Source: Hymenobacter lapidiphilus (lineage in GTDB: Bacteria > Bacteroidota > Bacteroidia > Cytophagales > Hymenobacteraceae). Taken from it: DNA of 64,000 nt. The translations under genes were made by a program, and so were the position numbers. The number at the start of each line of letters is the position of its first letter. Within the stretch, counting starts at the first letter, position 1. The stretch is taken from positions 124,001-188,000 of the forward strand of contig NZ_QVLT01000005.1 of the NCBI RefSeq assembly GCF_003417065.2, read 5' to 3'. The notes beneath the pieces are model-generated. The model ran no database searches. It was not told the origin of the DNA and saw only the letters and a program-made list of their open reading frames with translations. This document shows positions 43,137-51,172 of this stretch, one piece after another.

Positions 43137-43157
43137 CAAAAGCCCGATAAATCCGGA

Positions 43158-43189
43158 AATAACCGCCCTTATCCGGCGGTTATTTTTGC
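43158..43189 (+). terminator. Intrinsic terminator after tRNA-Val
   Basis: AATAACCGCC pairs with GGCGGTTATT around a 7-base loop, followed by T residues. Confidence 0.85.
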
Positions 43190-43338
43190 GTTGAGACAGT
43201 GGCGGCTAAAGCAGCCGAAGCTGGGCTAAGTGCCGCCGAAGCATCACGCCGCCGGTTAGCCAATAGCGCCCGTAGTCGCCGCGCCGTTGGCTAAAAAGGC
43301 ACATTTTTTCTGCATTATTCCCCCTTTCAGCCCCGCGC

Positions 43339-44250
43339 ATGCTCTCCATTGCCTGGCACCCCGTCTATGCCCATCCGCTGCCGGCTAGCCACCGCTTTCC
43401 CATGCTCAAGTACGAGCTGCTGCCCGAGCAATTGCTGCGCGAGGGAACGGTGCCCGAATCGGCCTTTTTTGCGCCCCAGCCACCCCCCGAAGCCGATGTG
43501 CTGCGCGTACATGACGCCGACTATTTCCGCCGCTTACAGGCTGGCGAGCTGAGCCGGCAGGAGGAGCGGGCCACCGGCTTTCCATGGAGCCCGGAGTTGA
43601 TTAACCGCGAAACCACCATTCTGGGCGGTACGCTGGAGTGTGCCCGCCGGGCTTTGGCCAGTGGCGGGGTGGCGCTCAATATCGCCGGCGGCACGCACCA
43701 CGCCTTCCGCGACCGGGGCGAGGGGTTCTGCCTGCTCAACGACCAGGCCGCTGCCGCCGCCTATCTGCTGGCGCACCCCGCATTAGGCGTGCGCCGGGTG
43801 TTAATCATCGACCTTGATGTACACCAGGGCAACGGTACGGCCGCTATTCTCGCCCACGAGCCGCGCGTGTTCACGCTCAGCGTACACGGCGCCCGCAACT
43901 ACCCGCACCGCAAGGAGCAGTCGGATCTCGACCTGCCGCTGCCCGACGGTACCGATGACACTACTTACCTGGCGCTGCTGCGCGATACGCTGCCCCGCCT
44001 GCTGGCCGAGCACCAACCCGATTTCGTGTTTTACCTGGCCGGCGTAGATGTGCTGGCTACCGATAAGCTGGGCCACCTGGGCCTGAGCCGCGAGGGTTGC
44101 CGCCAGCGCGACGCCTACGTGCTTGGCCTCTGCCACCAGCACGGCCTGCCGGTAGTGGTGTGCATGGGCGGCGGCTACTCGCCCAGCATCATCGACATCG
44201 TAGAGGCCCACGCCAACACGTTCCGGGTAGCCGCCGATTTATGGGGCTGA
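43339..44250 (+). CDS. Histone deacetylase-family (class IIa/AcuC-like) deacetylase
   Basis: A 303-residue protein of the arginase/deacetylase fold. Signature segments are GGTHHAFRDRGEGFCLLND near residue 118 (paired histidines), VLIIDLDVHQGNGTA near 155 (metal-binding DxH), and FYLAGVDVLATDKLGHL near 231 with the last metal aspartate. It lacks the usual central tyrosine motif in full, but VCMGGGYS near 275 is present. It could act on acetylated small molecules, polyamines or proteins. The window gives no partner. Confidence 0.9.
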   Translation: MLSIAWHPVYAHPLPASHRFPMLKYELLPEQLLREGTVPESAFFAPQPPPEADVLRVHDADYFRRLQAGELSRQEERATGFPWSPELINRETTILGGTLECARRALASGGVALNIAGGTHHAFRDRGEGFCLLNDQAAAAAYLLAHPALGVRRVLIIDLDVHQGNGTAAILAHEPRVFTLSVHGARNYPHRKEQSDLDLPLPDGTDDTTYLALLRDTLPRLLAEHQPDFVFYLAGVDVLATDKLGHLGLSREGCRQRDAYVLGLCHQHGLPVVVCMGGGYSPSIIDIVEAHANTFRVAADLWG

Positions 44251-44282
44251 TTATAGGTGCGTAGCTGATGATGAAAGTCAAA

Positions 44283-44378
44283 AGAACGTCATGCTGAGCT
44301 TGCCGAAGCATCTCTACCGCAGTAGTATAGGATTACTGTTGCGGTAGAGATGCTTCGGCAAGCTCAGCATGACGTTCT
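44283..44378. repeat. Dispersed inverted repeat, GTCATGCTGAGC family (copy 3, perfect)
   Basis: Arms 44283-44321 and 44340-44378 are exactly complementary over 39 bp with an 18-base loop. The arm contains GTCATGCTGAGC, TTGCCGAAGC and ATCTCTACCGCA. It lies between the convergent deacetylase and methyltransferase genes. Confidence 0.92.
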
Positions 44379-44404
44379 GCACTGATTCAATAACGGCCTA
44401 AGCA

Positions 44405-45109
44405 TTAAGCACTGATAACCAGTTGCCACCGAAAGGCCCAGCGCCAGCGCAGGGTGTAGTTCCGGATGCCAGCGGCGGCCAGCAGGGCTTCGAGCTCGGG
44501 GCGGGTGAAGGCGCGGGCGACTGACAGCGGCGCGTCGTGGCGGACGAGGCGCGAGCCGCCCAGCAGCCGCGTGAGCCAGCGTATGCTGTGGTAGGCCAGC
44601 GGGTGGCGGTGCAAGTCGTTGATGATGACAGCCAGCCCGGCTTGGCGGTGCCACTGGGCCAGCATCTGCACCAGCTGCTCATCGGAGAAGTGGTGGCAGA
44701 ACAGGCTGGCCGTGAGAATATCGAAGGGCTGGCGGGCGAAGTCGGGAGCGAAGATGTCGGCCTGCTGGAAGCTGATTTCGGGGTAGGCTTGGGCTTTGGC
44801 GGCGGCGTAGTCGAGCATGAAGGCGTGGCATCGATGCCAACCAGCTCGACGGGCACCCGGCGGCGGCGGGCCCAGCGGGCAATCTGGCGGAGCGTGTCGC
44901 CGCCGCCGCTGCCCAAATCGGCCACGCGCAGGGGCGCCGGCCGGAAAACGGGGCCGCAGGCGTGCCAGCGCGTCGAGCACCGGGGCGTAGCCGCCGAGCC
45001 AGGTGTTCACGGTTTCCAGCTCATCGAGGTTCTGCCGCAGCTCATCGGACGCCAGCGTGAGGTCGTCCATTAGCTCATCCTGCTCCGAGCGGGTACGCAA
45101 GTCAGCCAT
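44405..45109 (-). CDS. SAM-dependent methyltransferase of the type III PKS set, with two compensating frameshifts
   Basis: The open frame is 234 codons, but residues about 57-95 are out of frame. In the adjacent frame this stretch reads VADLGSGGGDTLRQIARWA, the SAM-binding motif I of class I methyltransferases. An extra base near 44937-44945 (CCCC run) and a missing base near 44828 would restore one 234-residue methyltransferase with EISFQQADIFAPDF and DILTASLFCHHFSDEQL downstream. As read, the protein would lack its cofactor site. It is the last gene of the FAD oxidoreductase, type III PKS, methyltransferase series. Either two errors or a dead gene. Confidence 0.7.
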   Translation of the reverse strand: MADLRTRSEQDELMDDLTLASDELRQNLDELETVNTWLGGYAPVLDALARLRPRFPAGAPARGRFGQRRRRHAPPDCPLGPPPPGARRAGWHRCHAFMLDYAAAKAQAYPEISFQQADIFAPDFARQPFDILTASLFCHHFSDEQLVQMLAQWHRQAGLAVIINDLHRHPLAYHSIRWLTRLLGGSRLVRHDAPLSVARAFTRPELEALLAAAGIRNYTLRWRWAFRWQLVISA

Positions 45110-45125
45110 GATCTTAACTAGTAGC

Positions 45126-45148
45126 TTTCAGCTGATGGCTGATAGCTT
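45126..45148. repeat. Solo AGCTGATGGCTGATAGCT-type repeat
   Basis: Three AGCT/GGCT units, similar to the AGCTGTTAGCT repeats at 12.6 and 18.1 kb, lie between the methyltransferase and PKS genes with no obvious partner arm. Confidence 0.45.
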
Positions 45149-45236
45149 TTGTATTGTGAATAAGCAGTTCAAAACGTGCTTAACGGCTGTTGGGAGCGTA
45201 GCGCTAATGGCAGCTATTCGCTTTTGATAGTGAAAC

Positions 45237-46436
45237 TCAGGAGGCCAGCACGGCTTGGGGTTGCTGCGTGTCATTGTTCACCTCCATTACCACACCCTCC
45301 ACCAGGTTCTTCACGCCGTCCATATTTTCCGAGGCCACCGTCAGCAGCATGGCTTCCAAGGTAAGGCCGGGGCCGAAAGCGAAGCTGAGCACGGGCGCTC
45401 CGTTATCGGCGGCCGTCAGCTCGCGCATCAGTCGGGCCAGCACAAACAGCACCGTCGCCGACGACATGTTACCGTACTCGCGCAGCACAGCGTAGGCGTA
45501 GCGGTTGTCGTGCGTGCTCAGGCCCAGCGCCTGTTCGATGGATTCGAGGATTTTGCGGCCACCGGGATGAATGGCAAACGCCCGGATATCGGCCAGCTCG
45601 ACCGGCAAATCGGCCAGCAGGCGCTGGGTGAGCTGCCCGATGCCGTCCTGAATCATGCGCGGCACATACGACGAGAGCGTCATTTCGAAGCCAAAATCGT
45701 TGATGTGCCAGGCCATGTCGGCGTGGCCGTCGGGCTCCAGGTCGCAGTGGAAGGCCGTGAGGGCCAAGCTGGGCCGGTGCGCGGCCGGGGTGCCCTGCAC
45801 CAGCACGGCCGCCGCCCCGTCGCCGAACAGGGCGTTCGATACCAAATGGTCGTCTTCGGCGCTTTTCTGAAAGTGCAGCGTGCACAGTTCTACGCATACC
45901 ACCAGCACCCGCGCCTGGGGCGTGGCTTTACAGAACGCGTCAGCCAGCTTCAGGCCATTCACGGCTGCGTAACAGCCCATAAAGTTCACGCAGGTGCGCT
46001 GTACGTGGCCCGGCAGGCCCAGCGCGCCCACCAGCTCAATGTCCAGCCCCGGTGCGTACATGCCGGTGCAGCTCACCGTAATCAGGTGGGTAACCGAGCT
46101 TAGCTCGACCTCTGGTAGCTGCTCCAAGCAGGCGCGCACGGCCTCTATGGCCAGCGGCAGAGCAAAGCGGCGGTACTCGGCCATGCGCCGACCCACCGCC
46201 GGAAAGGGCTCCAGGCCCGGCGTATTCGGGAAAAACTCAAACTCTCCGTTCACCCGCGCATAATCAGGTAGCACCGAGTAGCGGTGGCCGATGCCTGAAA
46301 CCCGGTACAGGGCGCGGAGCTTGCGGGTAGCGCGCTCGTCAAACTCCAGGGCAGCGGCCATGAAGTCGGCAATTTGCGTTTGCGGAATGCGGTAGGGCGG
46401 GTTGGCGGTGCCAATGGCACACAAATAACTACTCAT
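45237..46436 (-). CDS. Type III polyketide synthase
   Basis: A 399-residue chalcone-synthase-like enzyme. The catalytic Cys is in NFMGCYAAVNGLKLADAF near residue 154, the His in FAIHPGGRKILESIE near 290 and the Asn in REYGNMSSATVLFVL near 323. GFGPGLTLEA-like AFGPGLTLEAMLL lies near the C terminus. Such enzymes extend acyl-CoA starters with malonyl-CoA to pyrones, resorcinols or similar phenolic lipids. It lies between an FAD oxidoreductase gene upstream and a methyltransferase downstream, all on the minus strand. Confidence 0.93.
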   Translation of the reverse strand: MSSYLCAIGTANPPYRIPQTQIADFMAAALEFDERATRKLRALYRVSGIGHRYSVLPDYARVNGEFEFFPNTPGLEPFPAVGRRMAEYRRFALPLAIEAVRACLEQLPEVELSSVTHLITVSCTGMYAPGLDIELVGALGLPGHVQRTCVNFMGCYAAVNGLKLADAFCKATPQARVLVVCVELCTLHFQKSAEDDHLVSNALFGDGAAAVLVQGTPAAHRPSLALTAFHCDLEPDGHADMAWHINDFGFEMTLSSYVPRMIQDGIGQLTQRLLADLPVELADIRAFAIHPGGRKILESIEQALGLSTHDNRYAYAVLREYGNMSSATVLFVLARLMRELTAADNGAPVLSFAFGPGLTLEAMLLTVASENMDGVKNLVEGVVMEVNNDTQQPQAVLAS

Positions 46437-46535
46437 TGGGGCAGTTTACGTAAAAATCGTGCCGGTTGGGTTACAGCTTTATGATGATTGAACTTAATAC
46501 CGAGCGGAATGACATTGGGCTTGAGTACTAAAAGC

Positions 46536-47651
46536 CTAAAATTCGGCGCCATGGGTGCGGCGCATCAGGGCCCGTACGGCCCTGGGCCAGCGGCGCAGAC
46601 CGCTGACTGCCAGTTCGCTAAGCAGAGGCTGGCCAAACAGGCGCTGCACGGCGCGGCCCACCCGCAGCCGCTGGCCAAAATGCGCTTGCCAGGCGGTGGT
46701 ATAAGCGGCTTCCAGCTGCGGGCGGCTAAGGTGGCCACGCAGAAAACCATCGGTGTGGGTGGCGGCCAAGCTGGCCCCGTGGATGGCCATGGCCATGCCG
46801 TTGCCGCAGAGTGGGGTAATAAGGCCAGCGGCGTCGCCGGCCAGCAGGGCGTGGCGCTCCAGGCAGGTTTTGGGGGCGAAGGAAATTTCGTTGATAACCT
46901 CGGGCTGCGGATACAGCACCTCGGCCGTTTCCAGAATATGACGCAGGTGGGGGTTGCGGGCCAGTACGTTGGCCTCCAGCTGCGGAATGGTGCCGTGGGC
47001 CTTTACATTGCGGCGCGTGGTGAGGTAGCAGAAGCAGAACTTGTCGTCCTCGATGGCCGAAATACCCGCGTAGCCGTCGGCAAAGTTGTGCAGCGCAATC
47101 AGGTCGCGCGGCATATCGGGGTAGCGCAAATGGTACTTCACGCCCAGGTAGGGCGAGCGTTGCGTGAAAAAGGGCCGTTCCAGCTGCCGGTCGAGGGCGC
47201 TGCGCTTGCCGTAGGTACCGATAACCACCCGGGCCGGTAAGCTGCGGCCGTCGGCCAGCAGCACGGCGTGGGTATCGGTGGCCGGGTCGAACTCTACATC
47301 GGCCACAGTGGCGTGCAGCACCGTAACGCCCGCGGCCAGCACCCGATGGTACAAAAATTCGTCGAGCACGTAACGGCTGATGCCAAAGCCGCCCAGATCG
47401 AGCGGCGCATTCAACAGCTCGCCGGCCGGCGAGCTAACCTGAAACCGGGTGATGCGGGCGGGTGTCAGCGCGGCCGGGTCGGCCCCGAGCCGGCGCAGGT
47501 AGGGCAGCACCTCGTTCGATACGTACTCGCCGCACACCCGGTGGAACGGGTACTGCCGCCGCTCGACCAGCGTAACGGCGTGGCCGCGCCGCCCTAGGTC
47601 GAGGGCCGCACACAGGCCCCCCAGCCCTCCACCAATAATGATAACGTCCAA
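46536..47651 (-). CDS. FAD-dependent oxidoreductase (geranylgeranyl reductase / UbiH-like)
   Basis: A 371-residue flavoprotein beginning with the dinucleotide-binding DVIIIGGGLGGLCAALDLGRRG. It has the RVCGEYVSNEVLPYLRRLG segment and the second FAD motif HALLAGDAAGLITPLCGNGMAMAIHG near residue 285. Likely jobs are hydroxylation or reduction of the polyketide product. A TTG at 47693 opens the frame but lies inside the -7 box TAGATTTG, so the TTG at 47649-47651, which starts LDVIIIGGG, is preferred. It is first in the set with the type III PKS and methyltransferase. Confidence 0.88.
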   Translation of the reverse strand: MDVIIIGGGLGGLCAALDLGRRGHAVTLVERRQYPFHRVCGEYVSNEVLPYLRRLGADPAALTPARITRFQVSSPAGELLNAPLDLGGFGISRYVLDEFLYHRVLAAGVTVLHATVADVEFDPATDTHAVLLADGRSLPARVVIGTYGKRSALDRQLERPFFTQRSPYLGVKYHLRYPDMPRDLIALHNFADGYAGISAIEDDKFCFCYLTTRRNVKAHGTIPQLEANVLARNPHLRHILETAEVLYPQPEVINEISFAPKTCLERHALLAGDAAGLITPLCGNGMAMAIHGASLAATHTDGFLRGHLSRPQLEAAYTTAWQAHFGQRLRVGRAVQRLFGQPLLSELAVSGLRRWPRAVRALMRRTHGAEF

Positions 47652-47690
47652 CTTATTTCGGCGGCTAAAGGCGTGAGAGGAAACGGCTAA

Positions 47691-47698
47691 CAAATCTA
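47691..47698 (-). promoter_or_regulatory. -7 box (TAGATTTG) for the type III PKS set
   Basis: An exact TAnnTTTG on the minus strand, about 40 bp before the proposed oxidoreductase start. No TTG at the usual -33 spacing. Confidence 0.55.
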
Positions 47699-47745
47699 TT
47701 CATCGATGATGCGTACTATTTTATGGCTTTACCAGAATGAGCGAG

Positions 47746-47753
47746 TATTTTTG
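47746..47753 (+). promoter_or_regulatory. -7 box (TATTTTTG) for the small T9SS protein
   Basis: An exact TAnnTTTG, 78 bp before the start. The leader contains a 9-bp hairpin, AACCCGAAA with TTTCGGGTT, at 47791-47811, just before the start codon. Confidence 0.5.
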
Positions 47754-47830
47754 TTAACCTAAATTTCTCCCTGGTCGTTTAGTAACAGTCAACCCGAAAC
47801 TGTTTCGGGTTCACCTCATTAAGGCGCTAT

Positions 47831-48196
47831 ATGCTTACACTCCTACGTATTCTTTTGCTGGCTTTGTTAACCACTGTAGCCGTACCGGGCTTTCGGGCAC
47901 CAGCCCAGGCCCAGCCACCCGGCAAAACTCCCGTTGCCGCCGAAGAGAAGGCACTGACGGTGTATCCCAACCCCAGCACCGGCATCGTGCACATCAATAT
48001 CAACGGTTTCGAGGGCCGTAAACTGGAGCTGCGCATACTCAACGTCATCGGTACGGTTATGTACCGCGAGTCGCTCACGGAGCTCCGCGACCGGTACAGC
48101 CGCACCCTCGACCTGAGCAAGTTTGCCAACGGCCTCTACTATGTGAAGCTGGAGGCCGATAACGCCAGTGAGATGCGCAAGCTCGTAATTCGCTAG
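47831..48196 (+). CDS. Minimal T9SS type A sorting-domain protein
   Basis: A 121-residue protein consisting of a signal peptide (residues 1-28, ending APAQAQ), a linker of about 12 residues and then only the T9SS C-terminal domain: LTVYPNPSTGIVHININGFE, LRILNVIGTVMY, RTLDLSKFANGLYYVKLE and a terminal KLVIR. There is no cargo domain. Sorting domains normally carry a large secreted protein, so this one is either a remnant, a regulator or blocker of the secretion system, or a small surface protein. A strong terminator follows. Confidence 0.85.
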   Translation: MLTLLRILLLALLTTVAVPGFRAPAQAQPPGKTPVAAEEKALTVYPNPSTGIVHININGFEGRKLELRILNVIGTVMYRESLTELRDRYSRTLDLSKFANGLYYVKLEADNASEMRKLVIR

Positions 48197-48229
48197 CATA
48201 CCGCCTGCTTCTCTCAGGAAGGAAGGATA

Positions 48230-48263
48230 AAAAAAGGTCTCTGCTGTAGCAGAGACCTTTTTT
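48230..48263. terminator. Bidirectional intrinsic terminator
   Basis: AAAAAAGGTCTCTGCT is followed almost directly by AGCAGAGACCTTTTTT, giving T runs both ways between the small T9SS gene and the gene at 48285. Confidence 0.88.
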
Positions 48264-48284
48264 ATGGCTATACCAGTGCCAGGG

Positions 48285-48407
48285 CTACTTGCCGTTGCGC
48301 ACGGGCACGGTTTGCGGCTGCAGCATGGCTTTGAGGTTATCAATAGTATCAAAAGCCAGCAGAGCCGTGGCGAGGGCAATGCCCAGAAAAATCAGGAAGG
48401 CAGTCAT
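48285..48407 (-). CDS. Small single-TM protein (40 aa)
   Basis: A 40-residue ORF beginning MTAFLIFLGIALATALLAFD, one membrane helix followed by a polar tail. An in-frame ATG at 48512 would give 75 residues, but the extra part is low-complexity. It is well placed before a terminator, which supports it being real. Function is unknown. Confidence 0.45.
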   Translation of the reverse strand: MTAFLIFLGIALATALLAFDTIDNLKAMLQPQTVPVRNGK

Positions 48408-48591
48408 AAAAAGGGGAGGAAATGAAGAAATAATCCGGCTTGCTGCCCCGGCCGGTCCCGAAGGGGCGTCCGCTGGCGTTGCCGCACCCATATCTAACCC
48501 GAAACACGCCACCTAAGTTGCAGTATAATTATGTGCTTGCCCTTTCGGGTTGTGCTAACGACGCAGAACCGGTGCTGCCGGTGGGCCTGGC

Positions 48592-51068
48592 CTAAGCCGG
48601 AAACTCCTCCCGCAGCCGCCGAACTACCTCTTCAACCGTAACGCGCACCTGCCCTACGAGCCGGGCCAGCTGAGGCCAGTCGGGCGGAGTAGAGCCGGTG
48701 GCCACGGCTTCCAGGGCCAGCAACACGGGGCGCAGGCTGAACAGCTGCAAACCATCGGTGGAGCTTTTGAGGAAGTGGGCCGCTGCCGCCAGTTCGGTGG
48801 GCTGCCGCTGCTGTAAGTGCCGCTCCAGTCGGGTTACAGCAGGAGGGGTGGTTTCAATGAACAGGGTTACCAGCCGCCGCACAAATGCCTCATCGTTGCC
48901 CGAGAGGCGGTTTATCGACGCAAGGCTATACAGCGGAGGACGGTCGGCAGTTGCAGCAACCGGCTGGATGGTGTCCGGTTCTGGGGCAGCCAGCTGGGCA
49001 GGACGATGGGCATCTGCGGCCGGGGAAAGACCTAGCAACTGAATCAGGAGTGCAAACAGGGCCTGCTCGCGGAAGGGCTTGGCCAGGTAGCCATCCAGGC
49101 CGGCGGCGCGGTAGCGCTCGGCGTCGCCGGGCATGGCGTGGGCGGTGAGGGCAACTACGGGCGTGGCTGCGCGGGCCGGGTCGGGGTGCTGGCGCAGCAG
49201 CTGCGTCGTCGCCACGCCATCAAGCCCCGGCATCTGAATGTCCATGAGCACGACTGCGTAGTGGTGCTGTCGGAACAGCGTCAGCGCCGCCCTCCCCGAC
49301 GAGGCCGTGTCGGTTACCACGCCCCAGCCGCGCAGCATGGTTTGCATCAGCAGCTGGTTTACGGCGTTGTCTTCGGCCAGCAGTATGCGGTAGCCGCGCA
49401 GCCGCTGGTAGTTGGGGGCCGGCGCCGGCAGCGCGGGTGGGGCCGCCGGCGCCGCGCGAGGGCCAGCGTGAAGCGAAACGTGCTGCCCCGGCCCGGCTCG
49501 CTGCTGGCCGTCAGCTCACCACCCTGCAATTCAACCAGGCCCCGCGAAATACTCAGTCCCAGCCCCGAGCCGCCAAACTCGCGGGCCGTGCTGGCCGATG
49601 CCTGGGTGAAGGGCTCAAACAGTTCGCGCAGCTGCTCGGGAGCAATGCCAATGCCCGTATCGAGCACCGAAAACCGGTACTGCGGCGTGGCAGAGGCAGG
49701 GTTGAGGCATTCGTAGGTAAGCAGTACCTGCCCCTTGGGCGTAAACTTCACGGCGTTGCCGAGCAGGTTGACCAGGACCTGCCGGAGCCGATGAGGGTCG
49801 CCGAGCATGCGGGCCGGGCCGGCTCCGGCGGGCGGCAGCTGCAGGCGCAGGCTGATGCCCTTGGCCGTGGCCGTAGGCAGCAGCGCCTGGCAGCAGGCCC
49901 GTAGCACCTGCTCCAGGTCGAAGGGCACGCATTCGAGCCGCATCCGGCCCGCGCCAAGCTGGGCCATATCCAGCACATCGTTGATGAGCACCAGCAGGTT
50001 ATCGGCCGAATCCTGTACGTGGGCGAGTAGCAGCTGCTGCTCGTCGGTGAGTGGGGTTTTGGCCAGCAGCCCGGTGAGTCCCACAATGCCGTTAAGCGGG
50101 GTCCGGATTTCGTGGCTCATGTTGGTGAGAAAGTTCTGGCGGGACTGCGCATTCTGCTCGGCAGCTTCCTTGGCTTTCTCCAGCGCCTGCTGGGTATGCT
50201 TGTGCTCGGTGATGTCGTTATCCACTCCCAGCACCTGCACAGTGCCATCGGTGAGTACGAAAGGGCGCTTGACTGTGCGGAACCAGCGTATCTGGCCCAG
50301 ACCATCAGTCAGGGGGGCTTCTTCGTCTATTTCCTGCCCCGAGGTCATTACCTGCCTGTCTTGGCGGCGGTACCGGGCCATACTCGGAAAGCGGGCCTCC
50401 AGCTCGGGTAGCGTGGCCCGGAGCAGCTCCTCGTGCGAGAGATGGTAAAAGCGGGCGGTGGCTTCATTGGCCAGCACGTAATTGCCCTTGCTGTCCTTGA
50501 GGTAAATCAGGTTGGGTACTGTGTCAATCACCTGCCGGAACAGGCGGTTTTGTTCGGCCAGGCGACGGTTGGCCGAGCGGCGCTGCTCATCGGCTATTTT
50601 CCAGCGGGTTATGTCTTCGGCATTGCTCAGCACTTGTGTAACGCCGCCCTGCGCATCGCGGGCGAAGGCCGTGCTGGTCAGCCGCAACCAGCGCACAGTG
50701 CCGGTAGGGTGCTGCATCGTGTAGTCGAAGGACAGCAGCTTGCCATCGGGCAGATCGAGGGCCTCGTTGTAGTGGCGGCGCAGCCCCTCGGCCTCGTTGG
50801 TGGGCATCAGCACCTCTAGCACGCGCGGACCCATGGCCCGCAGCTCGGCCGCCGAGTAGCCTAGCTGGGTTTCGGCAACGCGGTTGCAGTAGTGCAGGCT
50901 ACCCGAGGGGAGGTCGAAAACGAATACGAAGCTCGGCAGCGCGTCGTAGAGGTGGGTGGCCGCCTCGGCCTGCTCGGTAGTGGCCGCCAGTTGCTGGCGC
51001 AGGAGGGCCAGCTGCTGGCGCGCTTGCCGTAGCTGCCGGGCCTGCTGCCGATACCGGATAGAGTCCAT
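48592..51068 (-). pseudogene. Hybrid PAS histidine kinase with receiver and Hpt domains, frameshifted near 49440
   Basis: Part one (51068 to about 49440) has two PAS regions (about residues 40-150 and 165-300), a HisKA box with phospho-acceptor NMSHEIRTPLNGIVG near residue 325, and a HATPase with NLLGNAVKFTPKG, DTGIGIAP and GGSGLGLSI. The frame is then lost in a G/C-rich linker (49392-49460). In the next frame YRILLAEDNAVNQLLMQTML begins a receiver with phospho-site LMDIQMPGLDG, followed by an Hpt-like domain containing AAHFLKSSTDG, ending at 48592. One base change joins all domains into one protein near 825 residues. It is 104 bp downstream of a sigma-54 response regulator gene. Confidence 0.8.
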
Positions 51069-51172
51069 GATAGGTGAAGCTGATAAGAACCAGTTGCTGA
51101 CCGGTGGGTACCGAAGCCGGCTTGGCCATTCTACCACTGCCGGAGCGGTAAGGTAGTAAACCGCCGGTGCGC

